NCBI RefSeq assembly: GCF_900456975.1
Contig: NZ_UGYM01000002.1
Coordinates: 744,001-808,000, forward strand
Direction: 5' to 3'
DNA: 64,000 nucleotides
Source: Shewanella baltica
Lineage (GTDB): Bacteria; Pseudomonadota; Gammaproteobacteria; Enterobacterales; Shewanellaceae
A program made the translations under genes and the position numbers. Below the pieces are notes generated by a model. It searched no databases, was not told where the DNA came from, and saw only the letters and a program-made list of their open reading frames with translations. Positions 24,397 through 33,346 of the stretch are shown here, piece after piece (positions within the stretch are counted from its first letter, which is position 1; each line of letters begins with the position of its first letter).

Positions 24397-24701
24397 TTTT
24401 AAGTAAATGTCTAGGGGCGTAGCGCTTCTTGAGAGTTGTGAAAGCTTGCAGTTTATGGAATGAGATCTAAATAGCGTCAATTAAATAGGCTAACCTGCGA
24501 AGGAATGAATAGAATGGGTGGTGTCAGTCTAGGCATGCAGAAAAGTTTCCACATATAAGTCATCTTGGATTTAGAAAGGCCAAATCTATTTAACTTGCCA
24601 AACGACAACATTAAGTTATTGATCGTATTTTGACAATGGAACACAGTACATACAACATTAAACCCTTGTCAACATGCTTATTATTGTCTACAGAAGGATG
24701 A
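24397..24701. other. Non-coding stretch after the repeat array
   Basis: About 305 bp without a supported gene. TTGACA occurs at 24630-24635 but no good -10 lies at proper distance. Likely holds the promoter of the gene at 24702. Confidence 0.35.
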
Positions 24702-25277
24702 ATGATGCTTCAGCATAGAATTTTGGAAAGTAACCTTGGCTTTGAAATATGGGGGGATTTCGGCACCTTGTACGATCTTCGCAAGCTTGTTTTAGATGCT
24801 GGAGAGTCAAACTCTCTGGTTGATTATGAGGGAATAACTACAGGGCTTGCATACACTATTCGCAAAGCTTACGAAGGCAGCTTTAAACAAGACACTATCC
24901 GCGTTGGGGATGACATGATAACCCAATACGGGTTTCAAGTTGAATGGATCCCATTTCTGATTCAAGTCATTCTTGTCCGCACAGGCTTTTCTGTACGCGC
25001 TTTGAATAAGCTTCAAAGGTCTCAGTTACTGTATCTAGAACACTTCGTAGAAATTACCATTAATGCAGCATTTTCTATAGAATTTGCTGAAATAATATTT
25101 CGTATGGAGCAGTTGCTGGGGATTACTGAGGATAAACTGGCATCAATCCTCGATAGCAGAGTGGAATACTTTAGTGGATTATCAGTACAAAAAAGAAGAG
25201 AACAATTAGCCATATTAATAGGCTCATTCCATCCTTCTTATCAGCACCTGTTCAGTAAATTGGTGGGAGGTGTTTGA
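24702..25277 (+). CDS. Unknown protein (191 aa)
   Basis: Two adjacent ATG codons (24702 and 24705) follow GAAGGA; the second has better spacing. Soluble protein with mixed strands and helices, beginning LESNLGFEIWGDFGTLYDLRKLVLDAGE, and a helical C-terminal half. No signal peptide, membrane helix or catalytic motif is visible, and I do not recognise a family with confidence. It lies between the iteron-like array and a putative nuclease gene, so it could be a regulator or partner of either; this is not shown. Confidence 0.6.
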   Translation: MMLQHRILESNLGFEIWGDFGTLYDLRKLVLDAGESNSLVDYEGITTGLAYTIRKAYEGSFKQDTIRVGDDMITQYGFQVEWIPFLIQVILVRTGFSVRALNKLQRSQLLYLEHFVEITINAAFSIEFAEIIFRMEQLLGITEDKLASILDSRVEYFSGLSVQKRREQLAILIGSFHPSYQHLFSKLVGGV

Positions 25278-25463
25278 GAATGATATACAAAATATATATC
25301 ACCCATGAGTTGAGAGAGCTAACAATCAATCAGAAATGTTTTCAATTCACATGTAGTACGTTTTTTTTCTAAAAAAGCAGGTCGTCATCCGAGATCATGG
25401 GTGAGGAGATGGCCTAGTGACTAAATTTTAGTAATCATACAGAAGAATAAAAGAGTGCGAACG

Positions 25464-27719
25464 ATGGATACGGTACTACGTCACAAAATTTGGGAAGTCT
25501 TCATAAAAGGGAAAAATCACCCCATCTTAGCTTCAAAAATAACACTGCCCAGCAGTGATGGAGTGCAACTACACGAAGAAGCTTTGCTCAAACGCATCAT
25601 CGCCGAGCACATCAAAGACAACGAAACATACATTACCTGTTCTCAATGCGGATGTGGGCTTTTCTATCGTGCAGCAAATTCAATCCAAAATCGGTCAGCG
25701 TATCTTTACCACAACACAAAATTCGCCCATGACATATTACTTACCGAGAACTGTCCATTCTACCATAATACACCAAGTACCCTGTTTTCTCAGATCTACA
25801 ATGGCGAAGGAGAATGGCATCTGTCCACAAAAATGGCCCTGAGCAAAATCCTAGATAATGATCCCTTCGTAAGTCCTGGCACCGTCAAAACAGAAAAATT
25901 AATCTTCTCTGACGATCCAAAAAGAAATACGTGGCGTAGGCCAGATATTCAATTTACTGATAAGAATGGTCAAAAATGGGCAATTGAGTTGACTCGATGG
26001 TGGATGTCACCACTCATCGTGGTACAAAGAGAAGAGTTCTTCAGGAAAGAAAACATTAACTTATTATGGGTCTTTAGCCCACAATGCGCGGAACACAATA
26101 AAACAACATACGAGTTAATCATGTATGGCTCCAACATTCCTAGGGAAGCATGTTCAGAAGCCAGTCGGCCACAATGTAATGCCTTTGTTGCTACAGAACG
26201 TGCTCTAAAATTGAGTCAAGAAAAAGGTAAACTCATCCTAGATGTGGAATTTCCTGAATACTACTATTGTAAAGAGAGACAAGAGATCGGAGCTAACTTC
26301 CAATTTCATCTAGCTTCACTTGAAGTGCTGAATACTGCCCCAAAACTCAGACTCCCCTTCGCTGTAAAGACATCAACATCTCTTAGTGACGCCAAACTTA
26401 AGCTACACCAGCATAACCGCCAGAGACTCGCGATCACTATTACTAATATTCGAAAGCGAAATGAAAGCCACTTAGCACTCACTGCTATCACGGATAACGA
26501 TGAACACCCCATAAACCCCTTCAGTGGTCTTGAAGTCATCCATACTGATTACAGATTTCATAGTCACCTTAGAGATAAATGTCTCAAAGCAAAGCAGCAC
26601 ATTGATTACTTGCGTATGCAGAACCTCAGAGCAGCACGCTATAAACTCATCTCACTATTACGAAGAGAAACCTCCAATATATGGACCACAAGAAACTACA
26701 GAGATTCTGAAAGTCTCAGGTATGCCATGCTTAACACACTAGACACCCCTATTTTTGAAAACTACAAACTCATCTCGAATGTTAATCGGTACCGCAACAT
26801 CATTACCACCCAACTTGCGGCTATCGAAGCAAGGACGCAACGCGCCGAACAAATTTGGAAAACTAAAAATATTATCAACCAATTGCCACAGCAAGTGATT
26901 GAAGGCACACACTCCCCTCAGATTGCATTCGATACGCTCAACAGAATAAAAACAAAATCACAAGTTGCCATCAGCTCGATATTATTACTACGAGCCATTG
27001 ACCGTTCCACTAGGAAAGTTGAAAAAATAACAAAAGAACAAGAAGAAACTAGCCTGCGACTAAAACAAGAGCAGTATGAACGCGAACAAGCACTACAGCG
27101 ACAAGCTGAACAAAACAAACGTCGGGTCAGTAATGAGGTCCACATTTTCATTAATCAACTCAATACAACTGGGTTCACAGAGATGCCCATCAGTAGTAGT
27201 TATGATGAGATCAAATTTAGAAGACTACAACATGAATGCAACCAACAAGAGCTGCATGAACTCAGATTCAATATTGAACAAGCCTACTCTCAAGCTTACA
27301 CCAACCTGAAAGGTACTTATCTACTGACACATTTTCCACTTACTTCTTCTGGATGGAACGCCAATACCAATTTCACCACCGAACTAAATAAGCTCTTTGG
27401 TTGGCAACGAAATGTGTTTTACACAAAGTCAGTTGCAGATAAACAAGGTGCAATGAAAAAATCATGGTGTGCAGAACTACTCACGTATTTCATCAACACA
27501 GTACTCTACGAACTTGATGAACTCTATCAGGAACTTTATGGAGAACCCCACATCGATCAAGTTATACAAGTAAAAAAATATGGTGGCACCCACGCCAGAA
27601 GACTAACCTACATCTTGAAAATGATTATCAACCAAGGAAGTCTTATCACGAGCGATGATAAAGCGAAAGCAAACTGGCTCAAAAAACTCGTCTTGCAAAA
27701 ATCTCTGGTGAACAGATAG
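25464..27719 (+). CDS. Putative CoiA/DUF6035-like nuclease (751 aa)
   Basis: ATG at 25464 is preferred over GTG at 25455. A CSQCGCG cluster plus a later Cys/His pair (NCPFYHN) suggests a metal site near residues 55-95. The segment RRPDIQF...WAIELTRWW (Pro160-Asp161 and Glu175) followed by IVVQREEFFRKENINLLWVFS resembles the PD-(D/E)xK core of CoiA-like and DUF6035 proteins, where a Glu-x-(Gln/Thr) element replaces the usual ExK. The rest is long, helical and charged (coiled coil ~500-580). It is the last gene of the element, next to the attachment site, a usual place for defence cargo. Nuclease activity is inferred only. Confidence 0.55.
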   Translation: MDTVLRHKIWEVFIKGKNHPILASKITLPSSDGVQLHEEALLKRIIAEHIKDNETYITCSQCGCGLFYRAANSIQNRSAYLYHNTKFAHDILLTENCPFYHNTPSTLFSQIYNGEGEWHLSTKMALSKILDNDPFVSPGTVKTEKLIFSDDPKRNTWRRPDIQFTDKNGQKWAIELTRWWMSPLIVVQREEFFRKENINLLWVFSPQCAEHNKTTYELIMYGSNIPREACSEASRPQCNAFVATERALKLSQEKGKLILDVEFPEYYYCKERQEIGANFQFHLASLEVLNTAPKLRLPFAVKTSTSLSDAKLKLHQHNRQRLAITITNIRKRNESHLALTAITDNDEHPINPFSGLEVIHTDYRFHSHLRDKCLKAKQHIDYLRMQNLRAARYKLISLLRRETSNIWTTRNYRDSESLRYAMLNTLDTPIFENYKLISNVNRYRNIITTQLAAIEARTQRAEQIWKTKNIINQLPQQVIEGTHSPQIAFDTLNRIKTKSQVAISSILLLRAIDRSTRKVEKITKEQEETSLRLKQEQYEREQALQRQAEQNKRRVSNEVHIFINQLNTTGFTEMPISSSYDEIKFRRLQHECNQQELHELRFNIEQAYSQAYTNLKGTYLLTHFPLTSSGWNANTNFTTELNKLFGWQRNVFYTKSVADKQGAMKKSWCAELLTYFINTVLYELDELYQELYGEPHIDQVIQVKKYGGTHARRLTYILKMIINQGSLITSDDKAKANWLKKLVLQKSLVNR

Positions 27720-27932
27720 CCTATACAAATACAAGCTGATTGAGGTTCGTTGTCTAGTTCTATAAAAGTGCGGTAGTTAAGTAAGAGCGAATAGATATCA
27801 TTTTATATGATTAAAAAAGTTAGAAATTAACAATGTAAAACACCAAGAATCATATGCTTATTAGATGTTTTTTCGAGTTTAGCTTTCTAAAAAAATTCTT
27901 ATCTGATTGATTTTTATGTTTTAAATTACCAT

Positions 27933-27977
27933 CTCCAAAACCGATGGTTGCGGGTTCGAGTCCTGCCACCCCTGCCA
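27933..27977 (+). other. Right attachment site: 3' end of tRNA-Trp
   Basis: The 45 bases from CTCCAAA to the encoded CCA are the anticodon loop (CCA), variable region, T arm (GCGGG-TTCGAGT-CCTGC) and acceptor 3' strand (CACCCCT-G-CCA) of a tRNA-Trp. The D arm and 5' acceptor strand are missing, and bases before CTCCAAA do not complete the anticodon stem. A tRNA 3' fragment at an island end, in direct orientation, is the hallmark of integrase-mediated insertion into that tRNA gene. The intact tRNA-Trp and integrase should lie left of the window. Confidence 0.85.
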
Positions 27978-27986
27978 AATAAAACA

Positions 27987-28022
27987 ACGGCTTGCATAGA
28001 AATATGCGAGCCGTTTTATTTT
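27987..28022 (+). terminator. Terminator of the disrupted tRNA-Trp locus
   Basis: ACGGCTTGCATA (27987-27998) pairs with TATGCGAGCCGT (28003-28014) with one G-T wobble, followed by TTTATTTTG. It lies 9 bases after the tRNA 3' end, showing that host sequence resumes here. Confidence 0.8.
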
Positions 28023-28220
28023 GTCTGCCATTTAGCCTCAATATATTCAGTACTCCCTCTATTCATTCGCGGTTATCGCCTTTTCTCACAAATACTGTTT
28101 CTCACAAAACTGTCGTATACCTCTTGTAACATTTAAGCCCTGCGGCTTAGGTAAATCGGTTTGCAACTTTAGTTGTGCTTAACATACAATCGCCTGCCAA
28201 ATTATTTGAGGAAGTATGGT

Positions 28221-28511
28221 TTGAATAGTGTGATGCAAACAAGACGCACCCTAGCGATATGGCTTGCTGCCATGTTGGTGCTATTGTCTGTGGCCATTGC
28301 TGTTCACAGTATTTCCCATGCCAATGAAGACCCTAAGTCCCATTGTTCGCTGTGCTTACATCAGCACCAGTTGCAACATGCGATAACCAGTACGCCCTTT
28401 CATTTTCAATTGGCTCAGCAGAGTTATATTTCGGTTGAGTTCCAAGCCATTTCCTTTAAGCGACCTTTTAGTCGTTTCTTCAATAGTCGTGCTCCGCCGT
28501 TAACAGCATAA
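28221..28511 (+). CDS. Small membrane protein with His/Cys motif, DUF2946-like (96 aa)
   Basis: The best start is TTG at 28221, eight bases after GAGGA; ATG at 28233 lacks a ribosome site. One membrane or signal segment (LAIWLAAMLVLLSVAIAVHSI) is followed by a His/Cys-rich stretch HCSLCLHQHQLQHA, probably metal-binding and outside the cytoplasm. Such proteins are often found next to TonB-dependent metal or siderophore receptors, as here (86 bases before the receptor). It is host sequence just beyond the island. Confidence 0.65.
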   Translation: MNSVMQTRRTLAIWLAAMLVLLSVAIAVHSISHANEDPKSHCSLCLHQHQLQHAITSTPFHFQLAQQSYISVEFQAISFKRPFSRFFNSRAPPLTA

Positions 28512-28596
28512 GTTACTGTTTATTCAATTTATCTTAATTAACTTTGAGCGCCTTGGCTTAGCTAAGGCGCCGATGCTGTTTATTTTCGGAGTGAAA

Positions 28597-30759
28597 ATGA
28601 CCTCTTTTTATATTCCCAAGCGCGCTGCGCTGTTGCTGGGCGCCTTGTTTGTACTCAATCCTATTTCAATGTTGTTGGCTGCGGAGGATGCTCAATCTGG
28701 TAATGCTATTTTAGAGACTGACATTGAGCGTTTAAGTATCCACTATCGCCAAGCTTACCGTGGCAATGTGTCTGCAACTGAGCTTCCGCAAGCGATCAGT
28801 GTGTTAGACGAGCAATTGATAAAAGATGCGGGACTGACGCGGTTTCAAGATGTGTTGGATTATTCCGCCAGTGTGGCGCGGCAAAACAATGGCGGCGGTT
28901 TATGGGATAGCTTTTCCCTGCGCGGTTTTCCGGGTAATGAAAACATGCCATCGGGCTATTTAATCAATGGCTTTAATGGTGGTCGAGGTTTTAGTGGTCA
29001 TCGAGATTTATCGAATGTGGCCTACGTGGAGATCTTAAAAGGCCCAGGTTCGGCGCTTTATGGTCGCTCAGAGCCCGGCGGTACAGTCAATATAGTTACG
29101 AAGAAACCTCAGTATCAAACCAGTGGTTATTTAAAGGCATCGGCAGGGAGTTTCGATCAATATCGATTAGAGGGAGATGTGACTTCCGGCTTGACCGACA
29201 ATGTGGCATTTCGAATTAACGGCGCGTGGCAGGAACACGATAGTTTTCGCGATTATGTGTTCAGCGATAAAAAAATCGTCACGCCGTCAGTGCGTTGGCA
29301 GATTTCCGATAAAGCCTCGCTACTCTATGAAATGGAATACCTCAAGCAAGAACAGTTATTCGATCGCGGCATTATTGTGCTCAACAACGATATAAATACT
29401 GTGCCACGCTCGCGTTATTTAGGTGAGCCTAATGATGGCGCAACTGTGGTCAATGCCACTGGACACCAGCTGACCTATGACTATGAATTAAATGATGATT
29501 GGTCATTAACCGCGGGCTATAACTATCGCGATTCTAGCTTGAAGGGCTATTCGTCCGATGCCGAGTTGGCAAAGGGTCGGCAATCGCTATTTAATGATGG
29601 TCGCACGCTTACCCGGCAGCACAGATACCGAGATTATGCCTCCGAGGATAATTCACTGCGTCTAGAGTTAAGTGGGCATGTGGATACGGGGTTCATTCGC
29701 CACAATTTGCTGCTCGGCGCTGATGCCTATCACTACAGTTTAAAGACGGGGTTGTATCGCTATCGCGGCCAAAAGGGCGAATATGCCATTGATATTTATG
29801 AGCCTCAATATGGTGGGCCTCAGCCTGAGGTGAGTTTGTTGTATGAGAATAACGAAACCCAAAAGGCGTGGGGCACATACCTGCAAGATCAAATGGATCT
29901 CACTGAAAAGTGGAAGCTGCATCTTGGGTTAAGGTTCGATAGTTATCAGCAAGATATCAGTGAAGTTGCGAAAAATACGTTATCAGAGCAAACCGATAGC
30001 AGGGTTAGCCCTAAAGTGGGTCTGGTGTATTTATGGTCCGATGCCTTAAGTTTCTATAGTTCTTACTCTGAAGGTTTTTTGCCGCTTTCGGGAACCGACT
30101 TTGTAGGTCAGCCCTTCGAAGCCGAAGAGAGCAAGTCAGTTGAGCTAGGGATGAAGTTTAATGGCAATTGGTTTAATGGCTTAGCTGATAATGGCATAGC
30201 AGTCAGTGGCAGCTTGGCGGTGTTTGATGCGCAAAAGAGCAATATTCTGACCTCTGATCCGCTCAATGTCGGATTTTCAGCCACTTTAGGTAAAGCAAAA
30301 AGTAGCGGCGTTGAACTCGATTTAGTTGCCGAGCTGACGGAGAATTTACAGGCCAAATTATCCTACGCCTATTTGAATACTCGCACTGCCAACGACAGCT
30401 TGAATCCCGACTGGGGCGTGCTTATTCCTGCGGGCAGTCCACTGGTGAATGTGCCAAAACATACTGCGAGTGTGATGCTGAAGCGGGATCTGAATGCGTT
30501 TTCTATCGATGGACATTTAGGCATAAGTTGGCGTTATGTGGATTCACGTCTGGGTGATTCTGCCGATCCGAGTTTCCAATTACCGTCGTATCAGTTGGTT
30601 GGAGTGTTTATGAATACGCACTTGAGCGACAACTTTATCCTTGGTATCAATCTGGACAACTTATTGGATGAGCACTATATCGCCAGCAGTTATTCAGCGC
30701 TCTGGGCGGTACCCGGTGAGCCACGTAGCATTAGAGTGAGTGTCAGCTATGAGTTCTAA
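28597..30759 (+). CDS. TonB-dependent siderophore receptor (720 aa)
   Basis: Outer-membrane channel for an iron-siderophore type ligand. ATG at 28597 has GGAG five bases ahead and opens a signal peptide (ALLLGALFVLNPISMLLAA). The plug domain has the usual LDYSASVARQNNGGGLWDSF, FSLRGFPG, and ILKGPGSALYGRSEPGGTVNIVTKKP motifs; the rest is a beta barrel ending in aromatic Phe (VSVSYEF) as outer-membrane proteins do. Length is normal. It overlaps the next gene, so the two are co-transcribed. The substrate cannot be told from sequence; iron control through Fur is likely but no clear box is seen. Confidence 0.93.
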   Translation: MTSFYIPKRAALLLGALFVLNPISMLLAAEDAQSGNAILETDIERLSIHYRQAYRGNVSATELPQAISVLDEQLIKDAGLTRFQDVLDYSASVARQNNGGGLWDSFSLRGFPGNENMPSGYLINGFNGGRGFSGHRDLSNVAYVEILKGPGSALYGRSEPGGTVNIVTKKPQYQTSGYLKASAGSFDQYRLEGDVTSGLTDNVAFRINGAWQEHDSFRDYVFSDKKIVTPSVRWQISDKASLLYEMEYLKQEQLFDRGIIVLNNDINTVPRSRYLGEPNDGATVVNATGHQLTYDYELNDDWSLTAGYNYRDSSLKGYSSDAELAKGRQSLFNDGRTLTRQHRYRDYASEDNSLRLELSGHVDTGFIRHNLLLGADAYHYSLKTGLYRYRGQKGEYAIDIYEPQYGGPQPEVSLLYENNETQKAWGTYLQDQMDLTEKWKLHLGLRFDSYQQDISEVAKNTLSEQTDSRVSPKVGLVYLWSDALSFYSSYSEGFLPLSGTDFVGQPFEAEESKSVELGMKFNGNWFNGLADNGIAVSGSLAVFDAQKSNILTSDPLNVGFSATLGKAKSSGVELDLVAELTENLQAKLSYAYLNTRTANDSLNPDWGVLIPAGSPLVNVPKHTASVMLKRDLNAFSIDGHLGISWRYVDSRLGDSADPSFQLPSYQLVGVFMNTHLSDNFILGINLDNLLDEHYIASSYSALWAVPGEPRSIRVSVSYEF

Positions 30760-32029
30760 CATTTCTAATAACAGCTCTAACATCAGTTCGAGCATAAACA
30801 CAAGTCCTGAGTTACCGTTAGGTTCTGCCGAGCAAGAACTGAGTCGTTCTATTGGCCGTAGCCGTATCAATAGTATCGATATGATGCGCGGCCTGGTGAT
30901 GCTTATCATGCTGCTCGATCATGTGCGGGAACGGTTTTTCCTGCATATGCAGGTGAGCGACCCTATGGATTTGAGTTCGACCTCTTGGGGGCTTTTTCTA
31001 AGCCGCTTTGCCGCGCATTTTTGTGCGCCAGTGTTTGTGTTTTTAACAGGGGTTTCTGCATGGCTTTATGCTAATCGCAGTCATGGACTGCCGCGTTCAG
31101 CGCGGGCGTTTTTGATTAAACGTGGCTTATTTTTAATCGCGCTCGAAATCTTAGTGATCAACATTTCTTGGATGGGCAACTACCACACGCTTTGGTTGCA
31201 GGTCATTTGGGTGATCGGCCTGAGCATGTTAACGCTGGCGGCGCTGATAAATCTGCCTAGACTTTGGATGGCCTTTTTAGGATTAGCGATTGTCTTTGGT
31301 CATAATCTGTTGACGCCAATTCATTTTCAACCCAATGATTGGGCTTACGGTCTGTGGACCATATTGCACGACCGTGGATATCTTGTCAGTGAAGGTGCGC
31401 TTAAGATCAAAGTGAGTTATCCCGCGCTGCCTTGGATGGGCGTGATTTTACTGGGTTATGTCGCTGGGCCTATTTTCATTCAGAAATCGAATGGTAACTC
31501 GCTTGAAGCCTCGCAGCGCCAGCAAACACTGCTGAAGTTAGGGATAAGCTGTTGGGTACTTTTTGCATTGCTACGCGGGTTTAACATCTATGGCGAAACC
31601 TTGCCTTGGCAGTCGGGGGCACATTTGGGTGAAACCTTAATGTCGGTACTCAACTTAACCAAATACCCGCCATCATTAAGTTTTTTACTGGTGACCTTAG
31701 GCGGCATGTTTTTCTGCTTAGTGGCCTTTGAGCGGTATTTTGCATCAAGTGGGAAAGTAGAGGGGAGATTAGCGCGAGTCGGCCATGGGTTATCTGTGTT
31801 TGGCTCAGTACCTATGTTCTTCTATATCTTACATTTGTACGTGTTATTAATGCTTTATAGCTTAGCGAAATTCATTTTTGGTGCGAACCATGGTGAATTA
31901 TTTGGGGTGAATAGTATGGGATGGATTTGGTTAATCGCGGGCGTGTTAGTCATCGCGCTGTATTATCCCGTTAAGCGGTTTAGCGAGTATAAAAAACACA
32001 GCACTCAGGCTTGGATTAAGTACCTCTAA
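30749..32029 (+). CDS. DUF1624-type multipass membrane protein (426 aa)
   Basis: Begins with a Ser/Asn-rich stretch and then RINSIDMMRGLVMLIMLLDHVRERF, the characteristic first helix of the DUF1624/heparan-glucosaminide acetyltransferase-like and YeiB-like family; about ten membrane helices follow. ATG at 30749 lies within the end of the receptor gene (11-base overlap). Family members are acyltransferase-like inner-membrane proteins. Pairing with the receptor suggests a role in handling the imported compound, which is inference. Four 16-bp tandem repeats run from its stop codon. Confidence 0.8.
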   Translation: MSSNISNNSSNISSSINTSPELPLGSAEQELSRSIGRSRINSIDMMRGLVMLIMLLDHVRERFFLHMQVSDPMDLSSTSWGLFLSRFAAHFCAPVFVFLTGVSAWLYANRSHGLPRSARAFLIKRGLFLIALEILVINISWMGNYHTLWLQVIWVIGLSMLTLAALINLPRLWMAFLGLAIVFGHNLLTPIHFQPNDWAYGLWTILHDRGYLVSEGALKIKVSYPALPWMGVILLGYVAGPIFIQKSNGNSLEASQRQQTLLKLGISCWVLFALLRGFNIYGETLPWQSGAHLGETLMSVLNLTKYPPSLSFLLVTLGGMFFCLVAFERYFASSGKVEGRLARVGHGLSVFGSVPMFFYILHLYVLLMLYSLAKFIFGANHGELFGVNSMGWIWLIAGVLVIALYYPVKRFSEYKKHSTQAWIKYL

Positions 32030-32086
32030 ATTTAAGTGCTTCTAAATCTAAGCGCCTCTAAATCTAAGCACTTCTAAACTTGAGTG
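32023..32086. repeat. Four 16-bp tandem repeats at a stop codon
   Basis: Four consecutive 16-mers of the form C(C/T)TCTAAATCTAAG(C/T)G start at 32023 and run over the DUF1624 stop codon (TAA at 32027-32029) to 32086. They differ by 2-5 bases. Copy-number change would not alter the protein because the stop lies in the first copy. Confidence 0.75.
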
Positions 32087-32101
32087 ATATCGCTTTAAAG
32101 G

Positions 32102-32137
32102 AAAAGTCGCCAAGCGTAACCGCTTGGCGACTTTTTT
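32102..32137. terminator. Bidirectional terminator between DUF1624 gene and dps
   Basis: AAAAGTCGCCAAGCG and its inverse CGCTTGGCGACTTTTTT form a long stem with A- and T-tracts on the two sides, serving the converging genes. Confidence 0.9.
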
Positions 32138-32169
32138 GTTTTGGTTAGCGCAATAATACGGCTAGCGAA

Positions 32170-32637
32170 TTATTCCGTTAATAAGCTGCGTAGCATCCAG
32201 GCATTTTTCTCATGCAGCTGAATACGTTGGGTAAGCAGATCCGCAGTCGCTTCGTCATTGGCTTGATTCACCAGTGGATACAGGGCTCTGGCATTACGGA
32301 TCACTAACTCTTGATCGTTTAACAGTTCGCGGATCATGGTTTCGGCTTTGGTGATGCCCTGATCTTCTTTAATCTCGGTCAGCGCGGCATAGGCCGAATA
32401 GGACCCTAGCGCTCTGGCACCTAATGCACGTACTCGCTCTGCGATAAGGTCAACCGCAAGGGCAAGTTCGGTATACTGCTGTTCAAATAGCAAATGCAGG
32501 CTAGTGAACATGGGGCCGGTAACATTCCAGTGAAAGCTGTGGGTTTTAAGATACAGGCTGTAGCTGTCGGCCAAGAGTTGGTTGAGGCCAGCGGCGATTT
32601 CTTCTCTGTTGGCTTGATTGATACCTATATTTATCAT
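32170..32637 (-). CDS. dps: Dps: starvation DNA-binding ferritin-like protein (155 aa)
   Basis: Forms a 12-subunit shell that stores iron, detoxifies peroxide and can bind DNA. The ferroxidase signature SFHWNVTGPMFTSLHLLFEQQY (residues ~33-54) with His and Glu ligands and a following Asp/Glu helix (ELALAVDLIAERVRALG) is clear. Length is normal for Dps. Strong ribosome site AGGAGA. The N-terminus is short with few Lys, so strong DNA binding is uncertain. Single gene, ending at the shared terminator. Confidence 0.93.
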   Translation of the reverse strand: MINIGINQANREEIAAGLNQLLADSYSLYLKTHSFHWNVTGPMFTSLHLLFEQQYTELALAVDLIAERVRALGARALGSYSAYAALTEIKEDQGITKAETMIRELLNDQELVIRNARALYPLVNQANDEATADLLTQRIQLHEKNAWMLRSLLTE

Positions 32638-32890
32638 GGCGTTCTCCTGCTATTGTCTTACTGAGTGTGTTCAGTCTAATCTTCTGATATTAAATGTAAA
32701 ATGAGTAAATTAGATTTTATACATCTATAAATCCGATTGAACATTCCTGCGTTAAACGCCGTAATGGTGCTGCCATTAATCGGCTTGATATCAGCTCCAT
32801 TAGCCGCGTGGCAGTAACAATGCCTAGGCAGAACTGCTATCCTAGCGGCATATTGTGAGTCGATACTTGAATTGAATAAAACTGACCCTA

Positions 32891-33256
32891 ATGAATAAAT
32901 CAGCCTATTTAACCGCCATGAATGTGACAACTTGGCGAGTGCGCGACACTAAGGTGAAACCTTATTTAGTGATTTGGGATGAAAACGGTGAGTTACCCGA
33001 GGCTGAACCGCTTATCGACGCTGTGCTAAAGCTTATCGACGTCAAACGCGAAGAATGTGATTTTGATTGTGAGCCCCATACGGGTAAACAGATTGTCTGG
33101 GATTTGCGCCGCCATAAAGTGAGGCCACGCACCGCATGGTTAGTGTCTGAACCCTTAGCCGATTTGTTAGTGGGTTGGCAGGCTAAAAGCGCGCTCTGGC
33201 AGCAGATTTACCAATGGCGCGAGCAAGTTAGCGGCCAAGTTGTGGTTAAGTCATAG
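32891..33256 (+). CDS. holD: DNA polymerase III psi subunit (121 aa)
   Basis: The psi subunit links the clamp loader to chi and single-strand binding protein. Overall similarity to other psi proteins is low, as is usual, but the start (MNVTTWRVRDTKVKPYLVIWDE) fits the N-terminal region, the C-terminal SALWQQIYQWREQ matches the conserved ALWQQI segment, and the gene lies just before rimI, as holD does in enteric bacteria. Length is near the family's ~137 aa. The assignment rests on synteny plus these short matches. Confidence 0.75.
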   Translation: MNKSAYLTAMNVTTWRVRDTKVKPYLVIWDENGELPEAEPLIDAVLKLIDVKREECDFDCEPHTGKQIVWDLRRHKVRPRTAWLVSEPLADLLVGWQAKSALWQQIYQWREQVSGQVVVKS

Positions 33257-33346
33257 TTCATACTTTATAAAGCATATTGAAGTCAGTCTTAAATAAGTCT
33301 CCCGAACACAGAACAGTTTAATAACGAATATTTTGGAATACATGCT

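Noticed and set aside
27850..28041. Minus-strand frame reading AGVAGLEPATIGFGDGN
   Set aside because: It is the reverse of the tRNA-Trp fragment; VAGLEPAT-type peptides are a known artefact of translating tRNA 3' ends.
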